The notes under the pieces are model-generated. The model was not told the DNA's origin. It saw only the letters and a list, made by a program, of their open reading frames with translations, and did not search any database. Shown piece by piece: positions 33,790 through 43,267 of a stretch of 64,000 bases of DNA. Numbering within the stretch: the first letter of the stretch is position 1; every line of letters begins with the position of its first letter. This DNA is from Ralstonia wenshanensis (lineage in GTDB: Bacteria > Pseudomonadota > Gammaproteobacteria > Burkholderiales > Burkholderiaceae): NCBI RefSeq assembly GCF_021173085.1, contig NZ_CP076413.1:2108001-2172000 (forward strand). Direction: 5' to 3'. A program made the translations under genes and the position numbers.

Positions 33790-34891
33790 CGTCATGCATG
33801 GCAGCCGCCTGGCGCTGCCGGTTTCGCTGGAGTTGCGCGCAATCCCGTCACGCACCATGGCCTATGCCTCGCCGCTGATCGCGCTGGTGCTGACGATGGT
33901 GTTCGGCTTGCTGCTGTTCGCACTGCTGGGCAAGGACCCGGTGGCGGGCCTGCGCGTATTCCTCGTCGAGCCGCTGGCCAGCAAACGCGCGATTGGTGAA
34001 GTGCTGCTCAAGACCGTGCCGCTGGTGCTGTGCGCCCTCGGCTTGTCGGTGTGCTATCGCGCCAACGTGTGGAACATCGGCGCGGAGGGGCAGCTCATCG
34101 TCGGCGGCATCTTCGCGGCGGCCACGATCATTTACTTCGATACGCCCACGCCCGCCATCCCCGGCGGCTTTGCGCTGGTGCTGGCCGTCGTTGCCGGCCT
34201 GATCGGCGGGGCACTGTGGGCCGCCATTACAGCGCTGCTGCGTGATCGCTTTCATGCCAACGAGATCCTCGTCTCGCTCATGCTCACGTACATCGCGCAG
34301 TTGCTGCTGCTGTACGTGGTCAACGGGCCGTTGAAGGACCCGAACGGCATGAACTTCCCGCAGTCGATCGTGTTCGACAGCGCATTCGTTCTGCCGACGC
34401 TCGTGGCCGGCACGCGTCTGCACGTCGGCTTTCTGTTCATGCTGGTGATGACGGCGGCGATGACGTTGTTCGTGTTCCGCAGCTTCGCGGGTTACCGGCT
34501 GCAAGTGGGTGGGCTGGCACCGCAGGCGGCGCGCTACGCGGGCTTCTCGTCACGTGCGGCGCTGTGGACAGCGCTGCTGCTGTCGGGCGGCCTGGCGGGC
34601 ATTGCCGGCGCCTTCGAGGTCACGGGCCCGATCGGGCAGCTGCTGCCGTCCATTTCCCCGGGCTACGGCTTTGCCGCAATCGTGGTGGCGTTCGTCGGTC
34701 GACTGAATCCGGTTGGCACCGTGCTGGGCGCGATCGTGATGTCGCTGTTCTATATCGGCGGCGAGCTTGCGCAATCGCGCCTGGGCCTGCCGTCGGCCAT
34801 TACCGGAGTGTTCCAGGGCATGCTGCTGTTCTTCCTGCTCGCCTGCGACACGCTCATCGAATACCGCCTGCGCTGGCGCGCGCATCACTGA
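33782..34891 (+). CDS. ABC transporter permease, nucleoside/BMP type (YufP/NupP-like)
   Basis: A 369-residue membrane protein with about 9-10 segments and the family motif VWNIGAEGQLIVGGIFAA and ISPGYGFAAIVVAFVGRLNPVGTVLGAIVMSLFYIGGELAQ. It pairs with the second permease to form the heterodimeric pore. Overlaps the ATPase gene; the second permease starts 13 bp downstream. Confidence 0.92.
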
Positions 34892-34904
34892 TCAGGCCTC
34901 ACAC

Positions 34905-35825
34905 ATGGAAAGTCTCGCTCCCCTGATCGCCGCGTCGATCAACGCCGGCACCCCGCTGTTGCTGGCCGCCCTGGGCCTCTTGATGAACGAGCGCTCCGGC
35001 GTGCTCAATCTCGGCGCCGAAGGGATGATGCTGGTGGCCGCCGTGGTCGGGTTCATGGTCGGTTACCAGACGCAGATTCCGCTGCTGGGTTTTGCCGCCG
35101 GCGCGATTGCCGGTATGGTGATGGCAGCCCTCTTCGCGTGGCTGGCGCTGGTGCTCGTCACCAACCAAGTCGCAACAGGCCTCGCCTTGTCGATCTTCGG
35201 CACCGGGCTGTCCGCCTTCATGGGGCAGCGCTTTGTCGGCATGTCACTGCCGGCGCAGGCGCACGGCATTCCGGGGCTGGAGTCGATTCCGTTCGTCGGC
35301 CCTGCCCTGTTCGCGCACCACTGGATGGTCTATTTCAGCCTGCTGCTGTGCGGCGCGATTGCCTGGTTCCTGTTCAAGACGCGCGCGGGGCTCACGCTGC
35401 GCGCGATCGGTGAATCACCGGAGTCGGCTCACGCGCTCGGCTACCCGGTGCGCACCATCCGCTTTGGCGCGCTGCTGTTTGGCGGCGCATGCTGCGGGCT
35501 GGCCGGCGCATACCTGTCGCTCGTCTACACGCCAATGTGGGTCGAAAACATGGTCGCCGGCCGCGGCTGGATTGCCCTCGCGCTGACCACCTTTGCAACC
35601 TGGCGCCCCATGCGCATCCTGTTCGGCGCGCTGCTGTTCGGCGGTGTGACGATCCTGCAGTTCTACCTGCAGGGGATGGGCGTATCGGTGCCGTCGCAAA
35701 TTCTGTCGATGGCGCCGTTTGCCGCAACCATCGTCGTGCTGGCCATCATCTCGCGCAATCCGGATTGGATTCGCCTGAACATGCCCGCTTCGCTCGGCAA
35801 GCCGTTCCGCCCAGGGGCTGCCTAA
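34905..35825 (+). CDS. ABC transporter permease, nucleoside/BMP type (YufQ/NupQ-like)
   Basis: A 306-residue membrane protein, MESLAPLIAASINAGTPLLLAALGLLMNERSGVLNLGAEGMMLVAAVVGFMVGY, with the same family core as its partner (NLGAEGMML) and RAIGESPESAHALGYPVRTIRFGALLFGGACCGLAGAYLSL. The ATG at 34905 follows the first permease by 13 bp; a longer reading would overlap that gene with no conserved content. Confidence 0.92.
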   Translation: MESLAPLIAASINAGTPLLLAALGLLMNERSGVLNLGAEGMMLVAAVVGFMVGYQTQIPLLGFAAGAIAGMVMAALFAWLALVLVTNQVATGLALSIFGTGLSAFMGQRFVGMSLPAQAHGIPGLESIPFVGPALFAHHWMVYFSLLLCGAIAWFLFKTRAGLTLRAIGESPESAHALGYPVRTIRFGALLFGGACCGLAGAYLSLVYTPMWVENMVAGRGWIALALTTFATWRPMRILFGALLFGGVTILQFYLQGMGVSVPSQILSMAPFAATIVVLAIISRNPDWIRLNMPASLGKPFRPGAA

Positions 35826-35906
35826 ACTGCTGCCCAAGGCTTCTGCATTCCCGTCTTTTGCTTCAAGCTTCAACACAGTCAACGAGCCACACAACAGGAG
35901 AAATCG

Positions 35907-37067
35907 ATGAACGTTACCCGCAGGATCACGCTGGCCGCCCTGGCCGCCGGTGCTGCCCTGACCCTCTGGGGTTGCGGCAAATCCAACGAAGGCGCAGGCG
36001 ACAAGACCGCCGCGCCGGCCGCTTCCTCGGCCCCCGCCGCTGCCGCGCCGGCACCGGCCAATGAGCCGCTGAAGGTCGCGTTCGTCTACGTCGGCCCGGT
36101 GGGCGATGCGGGCTGGACATACGCTCACGACGCCGGCCGCAAGGAAGTTGAAGCGAAGTTCGGCGACAAGGTGAAGACCAGCTTTGTCGAAAACGTGCCC
36201 GAGAGCGCTGCTGACGCCGAGCGCGTGTTCCGCGACCTGGCCACCCAGGGCAACAAGGTCATCTTCGGCACGAGCTTCGGTTTCATGGAATCGATGCTCA
36301 AGGTCGCCAAGGAATTCCCGGACGTGAAGTTCGAGCACGCCACCGGTTTCAAGACCGCAGACAACCTCGGCCAGTACGACGTGCGCACGTACGAAGGCGC
36401 GTATCTGGCGGGCGTGGTGGCCGGCAAGATGAGCAAGTCGGGCAAGCTGGGCGTGGTGGGTTCGGTGCCCATTCCTGAGGTGATCCGCAATATCGACTCG
36501 TTCACGCTGGGCGCGCGTAGCGTCAACCCGAAGGCCACCACCCGCGTGGTGTGGGTCAACAAGTGGTTCGATCCGGGCAAGGAGCGCGAGGCTGCCACTA
36601 CCCTCATCGGGCAAGGTGTCGACGTGCTGATGCAGAACACCGACTCCGCAGCAGTCGTACAAACTGCACAAGAGAAAGGTGTCTACGCGCTTGGCTGGGA
36701 CAGCGACATGACCAAGTTCGGCGAGAAGGCCCACCTGGCCGCCTCGATCAACAAATGGGGCGTGTACTACACCAAGGTCGTCGGCGACGTGCTTGAAAAC
36801 AAGTGGAAGCCGGAAACCGTCTGGTGGGGCCTGAAGGAAGGCGCAATCGATCTGGGCGCGTACAACGCCGTGGTACCGGAAGACGTGAAGGCGCTGGTCG
36901 AGACCCGCAAGAAGGGCATCATCGACGGCTCGGCACCGATCTGGAAGGGTCCGCTCAAGGACAACACCGGCAAGGAAGTCCTGCCTGCCGACAAGGTCGC
37001 CGACGACGGCTTCCTGCATGGCATCAAGTTCTACGTGGAAGGCGTGGAAGGCAAGATTCCGGGCTAA
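35907..37067 (+). CDS. BMP-family ABC substrate-binding lipoprotein
   Basis: A 386-residue protein with an N-terminal lipoprotein-type signal (RRITLAALAAGAALTLWGCGKSNEGAG; Cys at about residue 24), an Ala/Pro linker, then the BMP/PnrA core: KVAFVYVGPVGDAGWTYAHDAGRKEVEAKFGD, VIFGTSFGFMESMLKVAKEFPDVKFEHATGF, YLAGVVAGKMSKSGKLGVVGSVPIPEVIRNIDSF. Members bind nucleosides or related purines; the precise ligand here is not determinable. It ends the operon, followed by a strong terminator. Confidence 0.92.
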   Translation: MNVTRRITLAALAAGAALTLWGCGKSNEGAGDKTAAPAASSAPAAAAPAPANEPLKVAFVYVGPVGDAGWTYAHDAGRKEVEAKFGDKVKTSFVENVPESAADAERVFRDLATQGNKVIFGTSFGFMESMLKVAKEFPDVKFEHATGFKTADNLGQYDVRTYEGAYLAGVVAGKMSKSGKLGVVGSVPIPEVIRNIDSFTLGARSVNPKATTRVVWVNKWFDPGKEREAATTLIGQGVDVLMQNTDSAAVVQTAQEKGVYALGWDSDMTKFGEKAHLAASINKWGVYYTKVVGDVLENKWKPETVWWGLKEGAIDLGAYNAVVPEDVKALVETRKKGIIDGSAPIWKGPLKDNTGKEVLPADKVADDGFLHGIKFYVEGVEGKIPG

Positions 37068-37193
37068 CCTGCCCACGGTCCTACTGCGCGGGCCGATCTT
37101 GGCTCTGTGATGCTCGCCGTACCCATGTACGGCTGCGCTTCTCAAGCCAACTTCGGACCGCTCGCTACGAACCGTGAACAGGTTCGTTGCGGC

Positions 37194-37232
37194 AAAAAGC
37201 CGGCACCTCGCGAGGGGGGGCCGGCTTTTTTT
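37194..37232 (+). terminator. Intrinsic terminator of the BMP-type ABC operon
   Basis: Eleven-bp stem AAAAAGCCGGC / GCCGGCTTTTT around a GC-rich loop, with a run of seven T. It lies about 130 bp past the binding-protein stop. Confidence 0.88.
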
Positions 37233-37342
37233 ATGGACGATCGCGCCTTACCTTGAAAACCGGGCCGCCTCCCCAAGCTGATACGATGGTCCGCCGGTCA
37301 AACGCTCTCATGTGACGCCGGCTTTTCATCAAGGAGCCCACG

Positions 37343-37639
37343 ATGTTCGGACGCCTCATCCGCCTGTGGAGCGTGGTGCGCAACGATGCGCGCCTGCTGT
37401 GGTTTGCGCTGCGCCATCCGGACAAGCCGTGGTGGCTCGCCCCGGCGGCGCTGCTGCTGGTGGGCTATGTGGTATCGCCAATCGACCTGATTCCGGATGT
37501 CATCCCGGTGATCGGGTGGGTGGACGACATCGTGCTGGTACCGTTCGCGTTGCACATGCTGCTGCGCAGCCTGCCCGACCGCGTACGCGAGGATGCGCGC
37601 TTTGCCGCCGCCCGGCGTGTGAAGCCCACCGGGCGGTAA
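37343..37639 (+). CDS. YkvA/DUF1232-family small membrane protein
   Basis: A 98-residue protein. The DUF1232 core is LLLVGYVVSPIDLIPDVIPVIGWVDDIVLVPFALHMLLRSLP, preceded by an amphipathic helix (LWSVVRNDARLLWFALRHPDKPWW). One or two short membrane helices. Function of the family is unknown. It converges on the quinone reductase gene with 9 bp between stops. Confidence 0.85.
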   Translation: MFGRLIRLWSVVRNDARLLWFALRHPDKPWWLAPAALLLVGYVVSPIDLIPDVIPVIGWVDDIVLVPFALHMLLRSLPDRVREDARFAAARRVKPTGR

Positions 37640-37648
37640 CGTCCCACC

Positions 37649-38629
37649 TTACGGCAAGAGGATCGTCGACCCAGTCGTCTTGCGCGCTTCCAGATCGCGG
37701 TGCGCCTGCGCCGCGTTCTGCAGTTCGTAGCGCTGGTGAATTTCGATCTTCACCTTGCCGCTGCTCACTACATCAAACAACTCTGCCGCCATCGGTTCCA
37801 GCAGCTCGCGCCGCGCCGTGTAGGTCATCAGCGTCGGGCGCGTGATCTTGAGCGAGCCTTTTGCGCTCAGCACACTGAGGTCAACCGGTGGCACAGGCCC
37901 CGATGCGTTGCCGTAGGTCACCATCATCCCGCGCGGTGCGAGGCAATCCAGCGAACCCGTAAACGTGTCTTTGCCAATGCCGTCGTAGACCACCGGCACG
38001 CCCTTGCCGCCGGTGATTTCGCGCACGCGTTCGGTAAAGTTCTCGCGCGTGTAGACGATGGTGTGATCGCAGCCGTGCGCGCGGGCAAGTTCAGCCTTGG
38101 CATCGCTGCCGACGGTGCCAATCACCGTGGCGCCGAGCGCCTTCAGCCACTGGCACGCAATCAAACCCACACCGCCAGCGGCTGCGTGAAACAGCACCGT
38201 ATCGCCCGGCTGCACGCGGTAGCTGTCGCGAAGCAGGTACTGCGCGGTCATGCCCTGCAGCATCATCGCGGCGCCGGTTTCAAAGTCGATCGCATCCGGC
38301 AGGCGCACGAGGATGTCGGCCGGCATTGTGCGCACCGCAGCGTAGGCGCCGGTGGGGCGGCCGGCATAAGCGACGCGGTCGCCGGGCTTGACGTGCGTGA
38401 CGCCCTCGCCCACCGCTTCCACGACACCCGAAGCTTCCATGCCGATGCCGCCCGGCAGCGGCTGCGGATACAGCCCGGTGCGGAAATAGACGTCGATGTA
38501 GTTCAGGCCGATGGCGTGCTGCTTGATGGTGACCTCGCCGGGGCCGGGCGCGGGCACGTCGACATCGACGTACTGCATCACTTCCGGACCGCCGGTCTCA
38601 AAGATGCGGATGGCTTTCGCTTGCGTCAT
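37649..38629 (-). CDS. Quinone oxidoreductase-like zinc-independent MDR enzyme
   Basis: A 326-residue medium-chain dehydrogenase/reductase of the QOR (quinone reductase) subgroup: [71 protein letters not shown], with nucleotide-binding [42 protein letters not shown]. The GGVG and the [10 protein letters not shown] motif, and lack of the structural Zn cysteines, fit NADPH:quinone reductase (one-electron or vinyl-ketone reduction). The start overlaps the stop of the methylglyoxal synthase gene by 4 bases (ATGA), so the two are translated together. Confidence 0.88.
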   Translation of the reverse strand: MTQAKAIRIFETGGPEVMQYVDVDVPAPGPGEVTIKQHAIGLNYIDVYFRTGLYPQPLPGGIGMEASGVVEAVGEGVTHVKPGDRVAYAGRPTGAYAAVRTMPADILVRLPDAIDFETGAAMMLQGMTAQYLLRDSYRVQPGDTVLFHAAAGGVGLIACQWLKALGATVIGTVGSDAKAELARAHGCDHTIVYTRENFTERVREITGGKGVPVVYDGIGKDTFTGSLDCLAPRGMMVTYGNASGPVPPVDLSVLSAKGSLKITRPTLMTYTARRELLEPMAAELFDVVSSGKVKIEIHQRYELQNAAQAHRDLEARKTTGSTILLP

Positions 38630-39057
38630 GCGTGGATCTCCTTCGGATCGGGCGCCACCCGTTGCAGGGCAGACATCACCAGGTCGGCGGTGGCCAAGTT
38701 GGTGGCGCAAGGAATGTTGTGGACGTCGCAGGCGCGGACGAGCGCGTTGATATCGGGTTCGTGCGGTTGCGGCGTCATCGGGTCGCGCAGGAAGATGACG
38801 GCGTCGACACGGCCTTCGGCCAACTGCGCGCCAATCTGCAAGTCGCCGCCCCACGGGCCGGACAGCATGCGCTGCACGGTCAGGCCGACTTCTTTCTCCA
38901 GGCGGCCACCGGTGGTGCCAGTCGCCAGCAGATCGCATTGCGACAGGAAGGCTCGGTGCGTTTGTGCGAAAGCGACCATGTCGTCTTTCTTGTGATCGTG
39001 TGCGATCAGGGCGACGCGGCGTTTGCGGGCTGCGCTTTCGGGCGTAAGAGTGGTCAT
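38626..39057 (-). CDS. mgsA: Methylglyoxal synthase
   Basis: A 143-residue enzyme (DHAP to methylglyoxal + phosphate). Landmarks are [102 protein letters not shown], including the phosphate-binding GTTG and the catalytic Asp in GGD. It is a little shorter than E. coli MgsA (152 aa). Coupled to a quinone-reductase-like gene that could act on the reactive aldehyde or related carbonyls, an inference from the overlap. Confidence 0.93.
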   Translation of the reverse strand: MTTLTPESAARKRRVALIAHDHKKDDMVAFAQTHRAFLSQCDLLATGTTGGRLEKEVGLTVQRMLSGPWGGDLQIGAQLAEGRVDAVIFLRDPMTPQPHEPDINALVRACDVHNIPCATNLATADLVMSALQRVAPDPKEIHA

Positions 39058-39067
39058 CGTGATTGGC

Positions 39068-39859
39068 TTAGAAGGTGCCAGGGAAGCTGCCGCCATCCAG
39101 CAGGATGTTTTGCGCATTCAGGTAGCCAGCATGCTGGCTGCACAGGAAGGCACACACGGCGCCAAATTCGGCCGGTTGGCCAAAGCGTCGAGCCGGATTG
39201 CCCTGCCGCTTGCGGTCGAAATTCTCTTCTGCGCTGATGCCGGCGGCCTTGGCGCCCGCTTCCAGCGTCTTAGTCAGGCGATCGGTCTCGAACTGGCCCG
39301 GCAGCAGATTGTTGATGGTCACGCCGTGCTTGGCGACTTCACGCGCCAGGCCCGCCACGAAGCCCGTCAGCCCGGAGCGCGCGCCGTTGGACAAACCCAG
39401 CACGTCGATCGGCGCCTTCACGGCACCGCTGGTGATGTTGACGATGCGGCCCCAGCGGCGCTCGATCATCTTGTCGACGGTGGCTTTGATGAGGTCGATG
39501 GGCGTGAGCATGTTGGCGTTGAGCGCGGCATTCCAGGCATCGCGGTCCCAATCGCGGAAGTTGCCTGGCGGGGGGCCACCTGCGTTGTTGATGAGGATGT
39601 CCGGCGAGCCGCCCAGGCGTTCGCACGCGAGTAGCGCTTCGGCACGGCCTTCCGGCGTGGTGATGTCGGTGGCGACGGCTTCGACGCGCACGCCGTGCGC
39701 CGTGCGGATGCGCTCGGCGGCAGCCGACAACGCTTCGGCACCGCGCGCGACGATCACCACGTCCACGCCTTCGGCGGCCAGCGCGTCGGCGCACGCAAAG
39801 CCCAGTCCCTTGCTTGCGCCGCACACCAGCGCACGCTTGCCTTTCAGCCCCAAGTCCAT
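39068..39859 (-). CDS. Atypical short-chain dehydrogenase/reductase (Tyr-Lys pair replaced)
   Basis: A 263-residue Rossmann protein: [18 protein letters not shown] nucleotide loop, [22 protein letters not shown] with the catalytic Ser144, and C-terminal [13 protein letters not shown] and [11 protein letters not shown]. Thirteen residues after Ser144, where classical SDRs have Tyr, it has Ser157, and the Lys four further on is Arg161 (SNGARSGL). So the standard YxxxK is SxxxR. This subgroup is often annotated as 3-oxoacyl-ACP reductase, but that is not supported by the catalytic residues. Ten bp upstream of mgsA on the same strand, possibly co-transcribed. Confidence 0.82.
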   Translation of the reverse strand: MDLGLKGKRALVCGASKGLGFACADALAAEGVDVVIVARGAEALSAAAERIRTAHGVRVEAVATDITTPEGRAEALLACERLGGSPDILINNAGGPPPGNFRDWDRDAWNAALNANMLTPIDLIKATVDKMIERRWGRIVNITSGAVKAPIDVLGLSNGARSGLTGFVAGLAREVAKHGVTINNLLPGQFETDRLTKTLEAGAKAAGISAEENFDRKRQGNPARRFGQPAEFGAVCAFLCSQHAGYLNAQNILLDGGSFPGTF

Positions 39860-39901
39860 CCTGTCTGACTCCTTGTGATTGTTATCTGGATTGGCCGCCT
39901 G

Positions 39902-40819
39902 TCAGCCGCGACGGCGTGACAGCAGCGCCATCCCGGAAAGCACCAGCGCACTGCCGGCAATCTGCCAAATCGTGATCGGCTCGCCCAGCAGCCACCAGCC
40001 AAGCAGCAGCGTTGACACCGGACCGATCATGCCGGCCTGCGACGCCACCGGCGCACCCACGCGCGCCACGGCCATCATCGTCATCGTGACCGGCGCCACC
40101 GTGCAGAACACCGAGTTGATGGCCGACAGCCCATATACCTGCCAGGGCAGCACCAACGCTGAAACCGGCCGCAACATCAGAAACTGGACGATACAGGCCG
40201 CGGTCGACACGCACATCGCATAGGCAACCAGCCGCATCGACCCAACACGCTTGACCAGCTCACCGCTGGCCAGCAGATAGATACCGTAGCTGATGGCGCT
40301 GGCGAGCACCAACCCACCGCCCAGCCACACGTTGTTACCCCCCAGGTTCAGGTCGTGCGCGAACACCAGCACGATGCCGGCATAGGCCAGCGCCAGCGAT
40401 ACCCACTGCAAGCCGGTGATGCGCCGCTTGAAAACCGTCGATGTAATCAGCAGCACGAACGACGGCGTCAGAAACAGGATCAGCCGCTCCAGCCCTGCCG
40501 TGATGTACTGCAGGCCGAGGAAGTCGAGAAAGCTGGAGAGGTAATAGCCGATGAGCCCCAAGCCGACGATGCGCCAGCGGTCTGGCACGGTGAGCGGCTC
40601 GGCCCCGCGCGACTGCCACCACCCCATCGCCATGAACAGCGGCGCGGCCAGCAGCATGCGCAGAGTGATGACCATGACGGCGTCCACCTGATAGCGGTAC
40701 ATCAGCTTGGCGACGATGGCCTTGGCGGAAAACAGGACGGCGCCCGCGGAGGCAAGCAGCAGGCCGCCGGTGTCGGTGGTTCTTGCGGAACTGGAAGACG
40801 CAGAAGACGCGGTGGTCAC
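39902..40819 (-). CDS. EamA-family (DMT) transporter
   Basis: A 305-residue membrane protein with ten segments in two EamA repeats (LLLASAGAVLFSAKAIVAKLMYRYQVDAVMVITLRMLLAAPLF; WLGGGLVLASAISYGIYLLASGELVKRVGSMRLVAYAMCVSTAACIV). I choose the GTG at 40817-40819; the upstream extension would be Arg/Pro-rich and reach into the promoter of the divergent NCS1 gene. Substrate unknown. Confidence 0.78.
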   Translation of the reverse strand: MTTASSASSSSARTTDTGGLLLASAGAVLFSAKAIVAKLMYRYQVDAVMVITLRMLLAAPLFMAMGWWQSRGAEPLTVPDRWRIVGLGLIGYYLSSFLDFLGLQYITAGLERLILFLTPSFVLLITSTVFKRRITGLQWVSLALAYAGIVLVFAHDLNLGGNNVWLGGGLVLASAISYGIYLLASGELVKRVGSMRLVAYAMCVSTAACIVQFLMLRPVSALVLPWQVYGLSAINSVFCTVAPVTMTMMAVARVGAPVASQAGMIGPVSTLLLGWWLLGEPITIWQIAGSALVLSGMALLSRRRG

Positions 40820-40927
40820 AGCGGGGCGCGGGAGAGAAGCGAGCGGCGTTGGAGAGCGTCGTCGATTGTATTGGAATTCAACAAAACGTTCCGGCGCGGG
40901 GTGCGCTGCGCGTGGCACAGGTTTCGC

Positions 40928-40955
40928 TTGGATACGCCCGGGGCCGCCGTACAAT
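40928..40955 (+). promoter_or_regulatory. Candidate sigma-70 promoter of the NCS1 permease gene
   Basis: TTGGAT and TACAAT separated by 16 bp, about 50 bp upstream of the ATG at 41004. Confidence 0.55.
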
Positions 40956-41003
40956 CGCGCCTGCATTCCGAAAATCTACAACGACAACGGATCCCACATC
41001 GAC

Positions 41004-42482
41004 ATGAGCCAAACCACCTCTTCCGCGTTCCCCGCGGGTCCCGCCGGGGCACCCGACCCGACCCTCTGGAACGAAGACCTCAACCCCACCCCGCAGGCTG
41101 CCCGCACCTGGACGGCGACCAACTACGCCGCGCTGTGGGTATCGATGGTGGTGTCGGTGCCAGCCTACATGCTGGCGTCGGGCCTGATGAGCGAGGGCAT
41201 GAATTGGTGGCAGGCCGTGCTGACGGTGTTTCTCGGCAACCTCATCGTGCTCGTGCCGATGGTGCTGGTGGGCCACGCTGGCACCAAGTACGGCATCCCG
41301 TTCCCTGTGCTGGTGCGGGCATCGTTTGGCGTGCGCGGCGCGCAGTTGCCGGCCATCCTGCGGGCCATCGTCGCATGCGGCTGGTTCGGCATCCAGACGT
41401 GGCTTGGCAGCCAGGCGATCTACACGATCCTCAACGTCGTCACCGACAACATGCTGGTCGGCAGCAACATTCCGGGGCTGGGCATCAACCCCGGCCAGGG
41501 ATTCTGCTTCCTGCTGTTCTGGGCGCTGCACATCTGGCTGATCACCAAGGGGCTCGAATCGATCAAGCGCTTCCAGGCGCTGGCCACGCCGCTGTTGATC
41601 CTGGCGGCGCTGGGCCTGGTCTGGTGGGCGTATATCAATGCGGGCGGCTTCGGGCCCATGCTGTCTGCGCCGTCGGCGTTTGCGGCGGGCGGCAAGCGCG
41701 CCGGCGAGTTCTGGGGCTTCTTCTGGCCGTCGCTCACGGCCATGGTCGGCTACTGGGCCACGCTGGCGCTGAACATTCCCGACTTCACCCGCTTCGCACG
41801 CAGCCAGCGTGATCAGCTGGTCGGCCAGGCAATCGGCCTGCCGCTGCCGATGGGGCTGCTGGCGCTGGTGGCCGTTCTGGTCACGTCGTCCACGGTGGTC
41901 ATCTACGGCCAGGCCATCTGGGATCCGGTCACGCTGGCCGGCAAGATGACGGGCCCGTCGGTCATCGTGGCCCTGCTGGCGCTGATCACCGCCACGCTGA
42001 TGACGAACATCGCAGCCAACGTGGTCTCGCCGGCGTATGACTTCTCGAACCTGGCACCGCACCGCATCTCGTTCCGCATCGGCGGCTACATCACGGCGGG
42101 CATCGGCCTGGCGATGATGCCGTGGAAGATCCTCGAAACCACCAAGGGCTACATCTTCACGTGGCTGGTCGGTTACGGCGCGCTGCTGGGCCCCGTGGCC
42201 GGCATCATGATGGTCGATTACTTCCTGGTGCGCCGCACCGTGCTCAAGACGGGCGAACTGTTCCGCGTGGACGGCCCTTACGGTTACGGCAACGGCTGGA
42301 ACGGCCGCGCCATCGCCGCGCTCGTCATCGGCGTGCTGCCCAATCTGCCGGGCTTCTTCAAGCAGGCCGGGTTCGTCGCAAGCGTCCCGGGCGTGTTCGA
42401 AGCGCTGTACACGTATGCATGGTTCGTGGGCCTGGCGATTTCGGCCGTGGTGTATGTGATCCTGATGCGCGGCCGCCGATGA
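41004..42482 (+). CDS. NCS1-family nucleobase:cation symporter, probably uracil permease
   Basis: A 492-residue 12-TM transporter: WNEDLNPTPQAARTWTATNYAALWVSMVVSVPAYMLASGLM (the typical NCS1 N-terminus with NxDL), VRASFGVRGAQLPAILRAIVACGWFGIQTWLG, ALNIPDFTRFARSQRDQLVGQAIGLPLPM. The conserved Trp/Asn/Gln substrate positions of the Mhp1 fold are recognisable. NCS1 members carry uracil, cytosine, allantoin or hydantoins. Its immediate neighbour upp (65 bp downstream, same strand) makes uracil the best guess. Confidence 0.88.
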   Translation: MSQTTSSAFPAGPAGAPDPTLWNEDLNPTPQAARTWTATNYAALWVSMVVSVPAYMLASGLMSEGMNWWQAVLTVFLGNLIVLVPMVLVGHAGTKYGIPFPVLVRASFGVRGAQLPAILRAIVACGWFGIQTWLGSQAIYTILNVVTDNMLVGSNIPGLGINPGQGFCFLLFWALHIWLITKGLESIKRFQALATPLLILAALGLVWWAYINAGGFGPMLSAPSAFAAGGKRAGEFWGFFWPSLTAMVGYWATLALNIPDFTRFARSQRDQLVGQAIGLPLPMGLLALVAVLVTSSTVVIYGQAIWDPVTLAGKMTGPSVIVALLALITATLMTNIAANVVSPAYDFSNLAPHRISFRIGGYITAGIGLAMMPWKILETTKGYIFTWLVGYGALLGPVAGIMMVDYFLVRRTVLKTGELFRVDGPYGYGNGWNGRAIAALVIGVLPNLPGFFKQAGFVASVPGVFEALYTYAWFVGLAISAVVYVILMRGRR

Positions 42483-42547
42483 GCGCCTCCACAATCGGCA
42501 CGGGGCGCGCCGGTACAATGCACCCCATCTGAGAATCCCTTGCCGCC

Positions 42548-43198
42548 ATGAAACAAGATCCGCGCTTTCCGAACCTGTTCATCCTCAATCACCCGCTGAT
42601 CCAGCACAAGCTCACGCACATGCGCGACAAGGACACGTCGACGCGCACGTTCCGCGAGCTGCTGCGCGAGATCACGCTGCTGATGGGCTACGAGATCACG
42701 CGCAACCTGCCGCTGACCAGCCGCCACATCGACACGCCGATGGGCCCGATGGAAGCGCCCGTCATCGCCGGGCGCAAGCTGGCCGTGGTGCCGGTGCTGC
42801 GCGCGGGTGTCGGCATGAGCGACGGGCTGGTCGAACTGATTCCGTCGGCGCGCATCGGTCACATTGGCGTGTACCGTGATGAGCAACACCGCCCGGTGGA
42901 ATACCTCGTGCGGCTGCCGGACCTGGAAGACCGCACCTTCATCCTGTGCGATCCGATGGTCGCCACCGGCTACTCGGCCGTCCACGCTGTCGACGTGATG
43001 AAGAAGCGCGGCGTGCCCGACGAGAACATCCTGTTCCTCGCGCTGGTGGCGGCGCCCGAAGGTGTGGAGGTGTTCCAGAAGGCGCATCCGAACGTGAAGC
43101 TGTTCGTGGCCTCGCTGGATTCCCACCTGGATGACAACGCCTACATCATCCCCGGCCTGGGTGACGCGGGCGACCGCCTCTTCGGCACGAAAAACTGA
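42548..43198 (+). CDS. upp: Uracil phosphoribosyltransferase
   Basis: A 216-residue type I phosphoribosyltransferase (uracil + PRPP to UMP). Landmarks are [68 protein letters not shown], the PRPP loop [20 protein letters not shown] and the uracil site [18 protein letters not shown]. Pyrimidine salvage, working with the adjacent NCS1 permease. Confidence 0.96.
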   Translation: MKQDPRFPNLFILNHPLIQHKLTHMRDKDTSTRTFRELLREITLLMGYEITRNLPLTSRHIDTPMGPMEAPVIAGRKLAVVPVLRAGVGMSDGLVELIPSARIGHIGVYRDEQHRPVEYLVRLPDLEDRTFILCDPMVATGYSAVHAVDVMKKRGVPDENILFLALVAAPEGVEVFQKAHPNVKLFVASLDSHLDDNAYIIPGLGDAGDRLFGTKN

Positions 43199-43214
43199 TC
43201 GCGCATTCCCAGTG

Positions 43215-43244
43215 CAAACAAAAACAGCCGGCAATGCCGGCTGT
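43215..43244 (-). terminator. Terminator between upp and the HerA-like gene
   Basis: Nine-bp stem ACAGCCGGC / GCCGGCTGT with a 3-nt loop. On the minus strand it is followed by TTTTTGTTTG, a good intrinsic terminator for the HerA-like gene; on the plus strand the tail is only TGTCTTTGG, so termination of upp would be weaker. Confidence 0.75.
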
Positions 43245-43267
43245 TGTCTTTGGTGCGTCGAATGCGC

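Noticed and set aside
39068-39859. Naming the SDR as FabG (3-oxoacyl-ACP reductase)
   Set aside because: The catalytic Tyr and Lys required for that activity are replaced by Ser and Arg.
40878-42518. 546-codon open frame antisense to the NCS1 permease
   Set aside because: Arg/His/Gln/Asp-rich translation typical of an antisense shadow of a membrane protein gene.
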